Below are positions 25,985 through 33,176 of a DNA stretch of 64,000 nt, one piece after another. A program made the position numbers and the translations under genes. Position 1 is the stretch's first letter, and each line of letters starts with the position of its first letter. The stretch comes from JACTMJ01 sp039812845. Lineage in GTDB: Bacteria > Acidobacteriota > Terriglobia > Bryobacterales > Bryobacteraceae. Below the pieces are notes generated by a model. The model did no database searches. It was not told where the DNA came from and worked only from the letters and a program-made list of their open reading frames with translations. The DNA is taken from contig JBDIBK010000004.1 of the NCBI GenBank assembly GCA_039812845.1, positions 1 to 64,000 of the forward strand, read 5' to 3'.

Positions 25985-27100
25985 ATGGCAAATACGCAGG
26001 CGGCACCGGCCCGGAAATCTGAGCGCATTACTTCAATCGATGCGCTGCGCGGATTCGATATGTTCTGGATCAAGGGCGGCGAGGGGCTGGTACACAGCCT
26101 GTACGCGCTGCTTCCCGTGCCGCTGATGGCGGCGATCGACGGCCAGTTCGAGCACGTCGAGTGGGCCGGGTTCCATTTCTACGACCTGATTTTCCCGCTG
26201 TTCCTGTTTCTGGTGGGCGTGGTTCTTCCGTTCTCCATGGGCCGTCATATCGAGCAGGGCGGCGGAAAGCCGCAGCTTTACTGGCGGGCGCTGCGTCGGC
26301 TTGCGCTGCTCTTCTTTCTTGGGCTCATCTATAACGGAATGTTCCAGAAGAGCTTGCATGAACTGCGCATTCCCGGCGTGCTGCAGCGCATCGCCATCTG
26401 CTATTTCATCGCGGCGATCGTGGTGATTCACCTGAAGGCGCGCGGGCAGGCAATCGCCGCCGGGGCGCTGCTGCTGGGGTATTGGGCCATTATGATGCTT
26501 GTGCCGGTGCCGGGCCTGGGCGCGGGGGATCTGAGCCCGGCCGGCAACCTGAGCGGCTATATTGACCGGCTGATCGTGCCGCGGCCGTTCTGCTGCTACG
26601 ATTTCGGCGACAACGAGGGGCTGCTCTCGACGATTCCAGCGGTGGCGACGACGCTGCTGGGTGCGCTCGCCGGCTGGTGGCTGCGTACCGGGAGGGAGCC
26701 CGCGGAGAAGGCGAAGGGCCTCGCGATGGCCGGAGTTGCGAGTCTCGCGGTGGGGGCCATCTGGGGCCTGTGGTTCCCGATCATCAAGAATATCTGGAGC
26801 AGTTCGTTCGTGCTCTTCGCGGGCGGATGGAGCCTGCTGCTGCTGGCTCTCTTTTACTGGATCATCGACGTGCGCGGATACAAGCGATGGTCGTTCTTCT
26901 TCCTGGTGATCGGCGCCAACGCGATTTTGATTTACGTGCTTCGCGGCCTGATCAATCTGAACATGGTGCTGCGCTGGATGGGCTACGTTCCCAACATGAT
27001 CGATGCGGGATGGATGCTGCTCTTGCGCCTTGTGGAACTGGCCTGCTTCTGGCTGCTGCTGCTGTTCCTCTATCGCAAGCGCTGGTTCCTGCGCGTCTGA
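25985..27100 (+). CDS. HGSNAT/DUF5009-like acyltransferase-type membrane protein
   Basis: 371 residues from the ATG at 25985, which has GGCGGA upstream; an ATG at 25967 is also in frame. The family signature is RITSIDALRGFDMFWIKGGE at the N-terminus, then FYDLIFPLFLFLVGVVLPFS and RIPGVLQRIAICYF. Around ten hydrophobic helices follow. It is related to eukaryotic heparan-alpha-glucosaminide N-acetyltransferase, which moves an acetyl group across a membrane onto a sugar. In bacteria these proteins often accompany sugar-degradation genes. The next genes, converging from the right, include a Gfo/Idh dehydrogenase and a sugar isomerase. Substrate unknown. Confidence 0.85.
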   Translation: MANTQAAPARKSERITSIDALRGFDMFWIKGGEGLVHSLYALLPVPLMAAIDGQFEHVEWAGFHFYDLIFPLFLFLVGVVLPFSMGRHIEQGGGKPQLYWRALRRLALLFFLGLIYNGMFQKSLHELRIPGVLQRIAICYFIAAIVVIHLKARGQAIAAGALLLGYWAIMMLVPVPGLGAGDLSPAGNLSGYIDRLIVPRPFCCYDFGDNEGLLSTIPAVATTLLGALAGWWLRTGREPAEKAKGLAMAGVASLAVGAIWGLWFPIIKNIWSSSFVLFAGGWSLLLLALFYWIIDVRGYKRWSFFFLVIGANAILIYVLRGLINLNMVLRWMGYVPNMIDAGWMLLLRLVELACFWLLLLFLYRKRWFLRV

Positions 27101-27105
27101 ACGCA

Positions 27106-27133
27106 GCGGCCACGGGCACGTGCCGGTGGCCGC
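27106..27133. terminator. Inverted repeat between convergent genes
   Basis: A 28-base near-perfect palindrome: 8-base arms at 27106-27113 and 27126-27133 plus a self-complementary 10-base core, with a mismatch only at the junctions. It lies 5 bases after the HGSNAT-like stop and 7 bases before the stop of the minus-strand AhpD-like gene. A shared terminator is likely, although there is no T tract. Confidence 0.5.
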
Positions 27134-27140
27134 GCGAACT

Positions 27141-27692
27141 CTAGTCCAGCTTCGTCTGCTTCCATAATCCTTGCGATGGGATCCGCAGCGCGCGGTTGAA
27201 TTTGCTCGATGCGTTCTCCCAGGCGATGGACGCCGTCAGATCGAGGATCTGCTCCTCGCTGTAATGCGCTTGCAGCTCCGCGAAGAGAGCGTCATCGACA
27301 TCGCGATCACTCAGGGTGATGGCATCCGCGTATCGCAGCGCGACGCGCTCCGCCGGTGAATAGTGTGGCGACACTTCGTAATCGGGCAGCGCGTGGATCT
27401 TTTCGTCCGAGACGCCGAGTTCGCTGCTCACGGCAGCGTTGATGTCCTGTCAAAAGACGCAGCCATTGAGCGCGGCCACGCGGCGGTTGCTGAGAGCAAT
27501 GAGGGCGGGGTCGAGCTTGCCCGACGATCCCAGCGCTTTCCACATGCCCCGCACCGCCACGTATAAGCCGGGGTTCCGCGCGTAAATCGGATAGGGGGCA
27601 AGCGGAGCGCCCCAGCGCTTCTCCTGCGCCTCCAGATCTTTGCGCACGCGGCTTTCCGCCTGCTCGGCGGGGATTCCCTGAATGCGAGCCAT
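27141..27692 (-). CDS. AhpD-like/CMD-family protein, candidate selenoprotein (CxxU)
   Basis: Read with the internal TGA (27450-27452) as selenocysteine, this is one 183-residue protein: 80 residues, U81, then 102 residues, ending at 27141. Both halves are well-conserved CMD/AhpD-like sequence. The first ends LSNRRVAALNGCVF; the second continues QDINAAVSSELGVSDEKIHALP and later ERVALRYADAITLS and LTASIAWENASSKFNRAL. The TGA falls exactly on the second Cys of the redox CxxC, giving Cys78-V-F-U81. A small hairpin follows 11 bases after the TGA (separate entry). It lies 6 bases after an SDR gene in a four-gene operon. The alternative is a gene broken by a TGC/TGT-to-TGA change. Confidence 0.75.
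27422..27438 (-). promoter_or_regulatory. Candidate bacterial SECIS hairpin
   Basis: Immediately downstream of the in-frame TGA, on the transcript strand, CGCTGC pairs with GCAGCG (6 base pairs) around the loop CGTGA. The loop starts 17 bases after the TGA. This meets the general bacterial SECIS rules as I know them: a 4-16 bp upper stem, a 3-14 base loop, a G among the first two loop bases, and 16-37 bases between TGA and loop. Short hairpins are common in GC-rich DNA, so this supports but does not prove Sec insertion. Confidence 0.5.
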
Positions 27693-27698
27693 ACACCC

Positions 27699-28433
27699 CT
27701 ACTTTCCCGGCGGCTGCGACGGCCGGATTTCCACTTTGCTCACGAGAGTCCGCTCCGGCAAGGCCAGCAGATGGAAGACTGTATCGGCGATGTCTTCCGG
27801 CTGGATCTTCCATGGGTGGACGTTCTCTTTGCTGGTGTCGGGATGGCCGAAGCCGGTATCGACGCTGCCCGGCATGACGCAGGTGACCCGCACGCCATCC
27901 TTGCGATGATCGAGCATCAGCGCTTCGGAGAAACCGACGACTCCGAACTTGGTGGCGTTGTAACCGGCCCCGCCCGCGCTGGCGTAACGCCCGGCCAGAC
28001 TGCCGATATTGAAGATGAACGCGTTCTTGCTTTCCTTGAGCATCGGCATCGCTTCGTGGCAGCAATAATACATGCCGGAAAGGTTGGTATCGAGCATGGA
28101 GTGCCACTCGGCGGGCTGCAATTCGGCAACACTCTTAAAGACGCCCACACCGGCGTTGTTCACCAGAATGTCGAGACGGCCGAAACGCTTCTTCACTTCG
28201 GCCATCAGCGCGCGGACATCTTCGAGCTTGGAAACATCGGCACGGATGGCGGCGACGCGCGCATCGCCGTGGACCTTCGCAAGCTCCTTCGCGGCCGCAT
28301 CGAGCGCGGCGCCTCCGCGGCCGCAGATGGCCACCGAAGCGCCTTCGGCAAGCAGCCTTCTCGCGATGGCAAGCCCGATCCCCTTGGCGCCGCCGGTAAT
28401 CAAAGCAATCTTCGAATCCAGTATTTCGCTCAT
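27699..28433 (-). CDS. Short-chain dehydrogenase/reductase (SDR)
   Basis: 244 residues with the classical SDR features. The NAD(P)-binding motif is TGGAKGIGLAIA (about 14-25), followed by NNAGVGVF (about 91-98). The active-site Ser is in FNIGSLAGRYAS, and the catalytic YxxxK is YNATKFG. The motif PGSVDTGF follows the active site. Arg at the end of the second strand region (AICGRGG) suggests NADP preference. It oxidises or reduces an alcohol/ketone of unknown identity. Its stop is 6 bases before the start of the candidate selenoprotein, so the two are translated from one message. It is third in the minus-strand operon Gfo/Idh - isomerase - SDR - AhpD-like. Confidence 0.92.
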   Translation of the reverse strand: MSEILDSKIALITGGAKGIGLAIARRLLAEGASVAICGRGGAALDAAAKELAKVHGDARVAAIRADVSKLEDVRALMAEVKKRFGRLDILVNNAGVGVFKSVAELQPAEWHSMLDTNLSGMYYCCHEAMPMLKESKNAFIFNIGSLAGRYASAGGAGYNATKFGVVGFSEALMLDHRKDGVRVTCVMPGSVDTGFGHPDTSKENVHPWKIQPEDIADTVFHLLALPERTLVSKVEIRPSQPPGK

Positions 28434-28497
28434 GTCTTCAGGGTAACGAACGCACGGCGCGAAAGCAGCCGCCAGACCAATCCGTCAGGCCAATCCG

Positions 28498-29523
28498 TCA
28501 GACCATGCCGAGGGCATCGCGGGCATAGCCGATGCTGGTTTCAATATGCTTCGTTTCCATCTCCCGCAGCAACGCGGCAGGCGGATTCGCGGGCAACGCC
28601 ATCTGCCACTTTGGTTTGTGCGCCCGGGCCCGGCGCAGGGCGCGGGCAAGAAGGAGGCCGCTACGGTCCGGGAAGGTGGCCCAGTATTTGTCCGTGAGGC
28701 ACGGAATGCGGAGGGGATTGCGCGTGATGCATTCGAGCAGCAGCGGCAGATTCGGTTTGTGCTTGCGGAGCAGAGCGACCACTTGCTTCAAGTCCAGGAA
28801 GCCTTCGCCGAGCGGGATATCTCCGAGGAGGAAGCCTTCGTCATATTCCTCCAGCGTCGCATCCTTGAGGTGCGCGGTGACCGCGTAGGGCGAGAGCTTC
28901 TCGACGACCTCGATGGGGTCTTCGAGCAAGGCCAGGTTGTTGCCGGTATCGACGCAGGCACCGAAGTATTCGCTCGAAAAGTCGCGATAAAGCTGCACGT
29001 GCTCATCCACGGTGAAATCCTTGTGATTTTCGAGCGCAATGGGGATGCGCGCGGCTTCGGCAACGGGAATGGCGGCGCGAATGCGGGCATGCACCTGGGC
29101 GACGTGTGCCTGACGCTCGGCAAGGGTGGCGAAATCCTCGTAGCGGCGGCCGCCGGAAGCCACGCGGATGGCGATCGCGCCGGCTTCCTTCGCCAGGGAA
29201 ACGTTCCGGCGGAAAAGCTCCAGATCGTTGAAGGAAGTATTAAGAATGAAGAAGAGCCCGCGCTTCTCCAGGCGCGCGCGCACCTGCCGGGCGAAGGCCG
29301 AATCGTGCGTGGTGATGGGCACTTGCGCGCCGCCCATGCCGAATTGATTCACGAGGTCGAGGAACTCCAGGGTGCCGACGGAGCGCCGGGAGGGCACGGA
29401 ATCATTGGCGATCCCCAAAGTCGTTCTGCGCTCCATGCCCTGGGCGCGGGCGTTCTTCGCCAGGCTCAGCGCTCCCGCGGCGAGCAACACTTCGCGCCGC
29501 GCCATGGTTTTCACAACTTGCAT
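28498..29523 (-). CDS. Sugar phosphate isomerase/epimerase-like TIM-barrel protein
   Basis: 341 residues of the xylose-isomerase-like TIM barrel family. The N-terminus (MARREVLLAAGALSLAKNARA) looks like a short RR-type export signal; a second possible start is the ATG at 29505. Metal and substrate residues of the family are visible in IALENHKDFT, GACVDTGNNLALLED, VTAHLKDATLEEY and LLLECITRNP. The start at 29523 has a strong G-rich Shine-Dalgarno. It lies 32 bases after the Gfo/Idh gene. Such pairs commonly process oxidised or unusual sugars, with the dehydrogenase making a keto sugar. Here both appear to carry export signals, so the chemistry may be periplasmic. Substrate unknown. Confidence 0.85.
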   Translation of the reverse strand: MQVVKTMARREVLLAAGALSLAKNARAQGMERRTTLGIANDSVPSRRSVGTLEFLDLVNQFGMGGAQVPITTHDSAFARQVRARLEKRGLFFILNTSFNDLELFRRNVSLAKEAGAIAIRVASGGRRYEDFATLAERQAHVAQVHARIRAAIPVAEAARIPIALENHKDFTVDEHVQLYRDFSSEYFGACVDTGNNLALLEDPIEVVEKLSPYAVTAHLKDATLEEYDEGFLLGDIPLGEGFLDLKQVVALLRKHKPNLPLLLECITRNPLRIPCLTDKYWATFPDRSGLLLARALRRARAHKPKWQMALPANPPAALLREMETKHIETSIGYARDALGMV

Positions 29524-29555
29524 TGAGAATATCCCCCCCTCTCGCAGCGGAGCCG

Positions 29556-30923
29556 CTAGAGCCTCAAGCGGCGCGGCACTTCATCCCAAGGCTTCCGGTA
29601 GGGCCGCACGAGCGCCGCGGAAGCCTCCCGGTCTCCAACCACATCTTCTTTCGCCGCATCCCATTGGAGCGACCTCCCCAGGCGCATCGAGAGGTTGGCG
29701 AGGTGACACGCCGTGGCGATCTCGTGCCCGGCCTCGACGCTGGCGATCGAGGGCTTGCGGTCACGGATGCTGTCGAGAAAATGGCGCGAGTGCAGATCGA
29801 GCAATTCGACGGAACTCTTCACGCCATGTGCATCGGTCCAGGGCACGGGGGCGAAGTCGCTCGCCTTGGGGTGGCCGGGAACGCGGGACCAGGCCGGAAT
29901 GGCGGAAGCGGGATCGATTCTCTTGTCCGGATAGAACTGGTAGCCGTTGCGCGAAATCGTGGCACTCCCCTTCGTGCCGAAGAACTCCGTGCCGCTTCCC
30001 AATTTGCGGCCGGCCGACGCTTCGCGCACGGAGATGGTGACGGTGAGGCCTCCAGGGTACGTAAGGACGGCATCCTGGGTATCGGGGGTTTCGCCATTGT
30101 CGTCGGTGAGGGCGAATCGCCCGCCGCCGCAGTAGACGCGTTCGGGCGCTTTCAGCCGCAGCAGGTTGTGCACAAAGTCGAGGTCGTGCGCTCCGAGATT
30201 GGTCATCTGCCCGCCCGAGTAATCCCAGAACCAGCGGAAATGATAGAGGCTGCGATGCAGGTTGTAAGGGCGTTTTGGCGCGGGGCCGAGCCACATGTCG
30301 TAGTCCATGCCCGGCGGGGGCGCGGTGTCGGCGGGCCGGCCGAAGCCCGGCATGATATTGCGAAACGCGCCGATGCGCACGGTGTGAATTTTCCCGAGTT
30401 CGCCCTTGTCGAAAAGGCGCTGCATTTCGGGAAGATAGGGCGCGCTGCGGCCCTGGGTGCCAACCTGCACAATGCGATTGAAGCGGCGCGCAACGGCGGT
30501 CATCCAGCGCCCCTCCTTCACGAAGAGCGTCATCGGCTTCTCGACGTAAACGTCCTTGCCCGCCTCGCAGGCGAGCATGGTGTGCAGCGCGTGCCAGTGG
30601 TCTGGCGTGGCAACCACCACGGCGTCGATATCTTTCGCGTCGAGCAGCGCGCGGAAGTCCGGATAGCCCTTGCATTGCGGTCCGCAATCGGCCCTGGCGG
30701 CTTCGAGACGCGGCGCGTAGGCGTCGGAGGCGGCCACCCACTGGGCGTCGGCATGCTGCTTATAGGTCTTCACGTGGAAGGCCCCGATCAAGCCGTAGCC
30801 GATGAGCCCCAGGCGTATCCTGTCGTTGGCGCCCAGGATCTGGCTGTAAGAAGCGGCCGTCGCCGCTCCCGCCACTGCGCCCGTCATGGTGGCCCTCACA
30901 AAATGCCGCCGGGTTTCCGCCAT
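29556..30923 (-). CDS. Gfo/Idh/MocA-family oxidoreductase, exported
   Basis: 455 residues from ATG 30923 (GGAGG 8 bases upstream). The frame is open to 31175, but the chosen start gives a Tat-like signal, ETRRHFVRATMTGAVAGAA. The Rossmann motif is RLGLIGYGLIGAFH, followed by VVVATPDHWHALHTM and the family signature YVEKPMTL. The C-terminal domain has GAHDLDFVHNLLRLKAPERV. These enzymes oxidise sugars or cyclitols with tightly held NAD(P). It heads a minus-strand operon with a sugar isomerase, an SDR and the candidate selenoprotein. Exported Gfo/Idh proteins are frequent in Acidobacteria and Planctomycetes. Substrate unknown. Confidence 0.92.
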   Translation of the reverse strand: MAETRRHFVRATMTGAVAGAATAASYSQILGANDRIRLGLIGYGLIGAFHVKTYKQHADAQWVAASDAYAPRLEAARADCGPQCKGYPDFRALLDAKDIDAVVVATPDHWHALHTMLACEAGKDVYVEKPMTLFVKEGRWMTAVARRFNRIVQVGTQGRSAPYLPEMQRLFDKGELGKIHTVRIGAFRNIMPGFGRPADTAPPPGMDYDMWLGPAPKRPYNLHRSLYHFRWFWDYSGGQMTNLGAHDLDFVHNLLRLKAPERVYCGGGRFALTDDNGETPDTQDAVLTYPGGLTVTISVREASAGRKLGSGTEFFGTKGSATISRNGYQFYPDKRIDPASAIPAWSRVPGHPKASDFAPVPWTDAHGVKSSVELLDLHSRHFLDSIRDRKPSIASVEAGHEIATACHLANLSMRLGRSLQWDAAKEDVVGDREASAALVRPYRKPWDEVPRRLRL

Positions 30924-31101
30924 CGCGCACGTCCTCCGCCCAGGAAGTCTACTGCGAGCATTGCGTCCGGCCGGGCACAAGGAACGGTTGCCGAGAGCGA
31001 GGCGGCCACGCGCGCATGAGGAAATCATTCCCGACGCGGGATGCATTGTCAAGGCGGAAACACGCGGAAAGTGCGCGATTGCTACTCTGTAGACAGACGC
31101 C

Positions 31102-32421
31102 GTGCAGTTTGGGATCTCCTCAGTTTTTGTTCGAATCCAGCCGCCTCGGGCCGTGCCATGGCTTCTCTTCCCCACGCTTCTGTTGGCTGCGATTCTCGCC
31201 GGTTGCTGGAACGACGCGGGTGCCGTCGAGCGGCTGGGAGAGGCATACGCCGGCGCGGCGAAGGTCCCCCTCTATAGCGAGCTCGATGCCAACGCGAAGA
31301 AGGTGGGAGAGCTGCATTTCGGCGACGAAGTTCACCTGGTGCGGCGCCGGCGGAACTTCTATTTTGTGCAAGGGCCGCAAGGCAAAGAAGGGTGGGCCCA
31401 CCGCGGGAATCTCTTCAATGAACGCCAGGTGCTCGAGATGAAGGCGCTTGCCCAGTGGGCCGCCGGCGCCCCATCGCAAGGCGAGGCCCGGGTTTTCGCG
31501 ACGCTGAACGTCCACAACCATCCCAATCGCCTCGCTCCGACGATTTTCCAGATCGTAGAGGACGAGAAGGTGGACATGCTGGCGCATGAACGCCATCCGC
31601 GGCGCGCCTACGATCCCGGACCGTTGCTTGAAACGTTCGCACAAACGCCGTCCGCCGAACCCGCCGGAGAGGGGGCGGACAAGGGTGACGAAGCTCCGAT
31701 TCCACCGGACCCGCCCGCGCCGCCGGCCTTGCCCCCCAGTTGGCTGCGGCTCTCCGGCATCTCTCCGGAACGGGTGGCCGCTCTCGCGGACGAAGGCTAT
31801 GTCAAGGGCCGCTCCGCCCCCTCCGCCGAGGCGTCCGGGGAACTGTGGACGCTCGTCCGCAACAAGCAGGGGCTGGCCGGCTGGGCGCTGCAGGGACGCC
31901 TGATCGCGGCGATCCCGGACGAGGTGGCCCAGTATTCCGAGGGCGCTCGCATCACGTCCTATTTCGCCCTCGCGCCGGCGGATGCCGACGGAAAGCATTG
32001 GCACTGGCTTTGGACGACGCTGAAGACACCCAACGCGGCTTTCGATTTTGACAGCTACCGGGTGTTTATCTGGAACGCGCGCCGGGGCCGCTATGAGACC
32101 AGCTTTATCGCCCGCGATGTGGAAGGTTATCTGCCGGTTGAACTGTTCGAGCACACCGACGGCAGCCGCCGCTTCCGCATCAACGTGCGGGAACGGGGAG
32201 GCCTGATTTTTCGCAAGACGTATGAGCTGACGGGGCTGCGAACCAGCCTGGTGCAGAGCGTGCCCTGGCCGAACTACGACCCGCTGCGGCAGCCGCCGAT
32301 CATGGACCGCTTGCCCGCGCAGCCCACCCGCATCCTCCCCTCCCTGCCGATCGACTCGGGTTTGTGGGAGAAGACCAAGGCCGGCGTTGGCAATCTCGTG
32401 AAACGGATCTTCGGCGGGTAG
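31102..32421 (+). CDS. SH3-domain lipoprotein
   Basis: 439 residues starting at GTG 31102. The N-terminus contains a lipoprotein signal, LLLAAILAGC, with Cys at about residue 35. At least two bacterial SH3-like modules follow: KVPLYSELDANAKKVGELHF with EGWAHRGNLF, and ARVFATLNVHNHPNRLAPTI. A third, degenerate one contains YVKGRSAPSAEASGELWTL. A Pro-rich linker (about 205-215) separates the halves. The C-terminal part, rich in aromatic residues, is of unknown fold. It is probably an envelope or peptidoglycan-associated lipoprotein. It diverges from the Gfo/Idh gene and is followed, 63 bases later, by a DciA-like gene. Confidence 0.7.
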   Translation: MQFGISSVFVRIQPPRAVPWLLFPTLLLAAILAGCWNDAGAVERLGEAYAGAAKVPLYSELDANAKKVGELHFGDEVHLVRRRRNFYFVQGPQGKEGWAHRGNLFNERQVLEMKALAQWAAGAPSQGEARVFATLNVHNHPNRLAPTIFQIVEDEKVDMLAHERHPRRAYDPGPLLETFAQTPSAEPAGEGADKGDEAPIPPDPPAPPALPPSWLRLSGISPERVAALADEGYVKGRSAPSAEASGELWTLVRNKQGLAGWALQGRLIAAIPDEVAQYSEGARITSYFALAPADADGKHWHWLWTTLKTPNAAFDFDSYRVFIWNARRGRYETSFIARDVEGYLPVELFEHTDGSRRFRINVRERGGLIFRKTYELTGLRTSLVQSVPWPNYDPLRQPPIMDRLPAQPTRILPSLPIDSGLWEKTKAGVGNLVKRIFGG

Positions 32422-32484
32422 CGGCACCCTGGCTGAACGGAGGTTCGCCGCACTGGCTCGTGCTAAAATCACGGTTTCCGCACG

Positions 32485-32880
32485 ATGGACCCCACCGCCA
32501 AGCTTTTGAACGATCACGGGCCGCTGAGAAACCTGGAGAGCCTTGACCAGAAGCTGCGGCGATGCTGGAAATCCGCGGTCGGCGCAACCATCGCCAATCA
32601 CAGCCGGGTGATCCAAATGCGCGGCACAACGCTGCACATCGGCGTGGACGATGCCGTATGGAAATCGCAGCTGGAGCAGATGCACAGCCACGTGCTGGAG
32701 CGGATTCGCTCCACCTCCGGCACGGGATTGATTGAGCGGGTGGCGTTTCGCGTGGCGCCGCCGCGCATCCGTCCGCAAGTGGCGCAGACGCCGCTGTTGC
32801 GGGCCGACGAAGCGGACGGCATTGAAGATCCGCTGCTGCGGCGCATCTACAAGGAATCCCGGAGAAAGGCGCAAGCATGA
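32485..32880 (+). CDS. DUF721/DciA-like protein
   Basis: 131 residues. The central region VGATIANHSRVIQMRGTTLH, followed by IGVDDAVWKSQLEQM and a basic tail (RRIYKESRRKAQA), matches the DUF721 family. Its member DciA loads the replicative helicase in bacteria without DnaC. The stop overlaps the gatC start (ATGA at 32877), so dciA-gatC-gatA is a translationally coupled operon. Assignment as the helicase loader is by family and is less certain than the domain call. Confidence 0.75.
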   Translation: MDPTAKLLNDHGPLRNLESLDQKLRRCWKSAVGATIANHSRVIQMRGTTLHIGVDDAVWKSQLEQMHSHVLERIRSTSGTGLIERVAFRVAPPRIRPQVAQTPLLRADEADGIEDPLLRRIYKESRRKAQA

Positions 32881-33176
32881 AGCTAACCGAAGAGCGGGTC
32901 CGCTATGTGGCCAACCTCGCCAATCTGGCGCTCACGGATGAGGAAGTGTCCCACTTCTCTGAGGAATTGAGCCACATTCTGGAGCACGTCGATAAACTGA
33001 ACGAACTCGATACGGAGAATGTGGAGCCAATGACCCAGGTGCTCTTCGACGTGGAAGATACGGCCACGATGCGGGCCGATCTGGCCGGGCCGACACTTTC
33101 AAGCAAGGAAGCCCTGGCCAACGCGCCGCTCGCGGGAGCGGGCCATTTCAAGGTGCCGCTGGTGATCGAACGATGA
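32877..33176 (+). CDS. gatC: Asp-tRNA(Asn)/Glu-tRNA(Gln) amidotransferase subunit C
   Basis: 99 residues, the usual GatC length. It starts MKLTEERVRYVANLANLALT and contains HILEHVDKLNELDTENVEP and a C-terminal GAGHFKVPLVIE, all GatC hallmarks. It stabilises the GatCAB complex that turns Glu-tRNA(Gln) or Asp-tRNA(Asn) into Gln- and Asn-tRNA. Start and stop overlap both neighbours by 4 bases, so expression is tightly coupled to gatA. Confidence 0.95.
   Translation: MKLTEERVRYVANLANLALTDEEVSHFSEELSHILEHVDKLNELDTENVEPMTQVLFDVEDTATMRADLAGPTLSSKEALANAPLAGAGHFKVPLVIER

Noticed and set aside
27441..27462. Calling the AhpD-like gene as two separate genes or a simple pseudogene split at the TGA
   Set aside because: The second half would need an unlikely internal GTG start, both halves are conserved, and the TGA coincides exactly with the redox Cys codon. 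A pseudogene remains possible and is stated in the entry.
30924..31175. A longer start (31175) for the Gfo/Idh gene
   Set aside because: The extra residues are not protein-like, overlap the start of the SH3 lipoprotein gene on the other strand, and precede a Tat-like signal with a good Shine-Dalgarno.
31120..32874. A 584-codon minus-strand open frame over the SH3 lipoprotein and DciA-like genes
   Set aside because: The plus-strand reading gives a clear lipoprotein signal, SH3 modules and a DUF721 family match; the minus frame has no recognisable domain.
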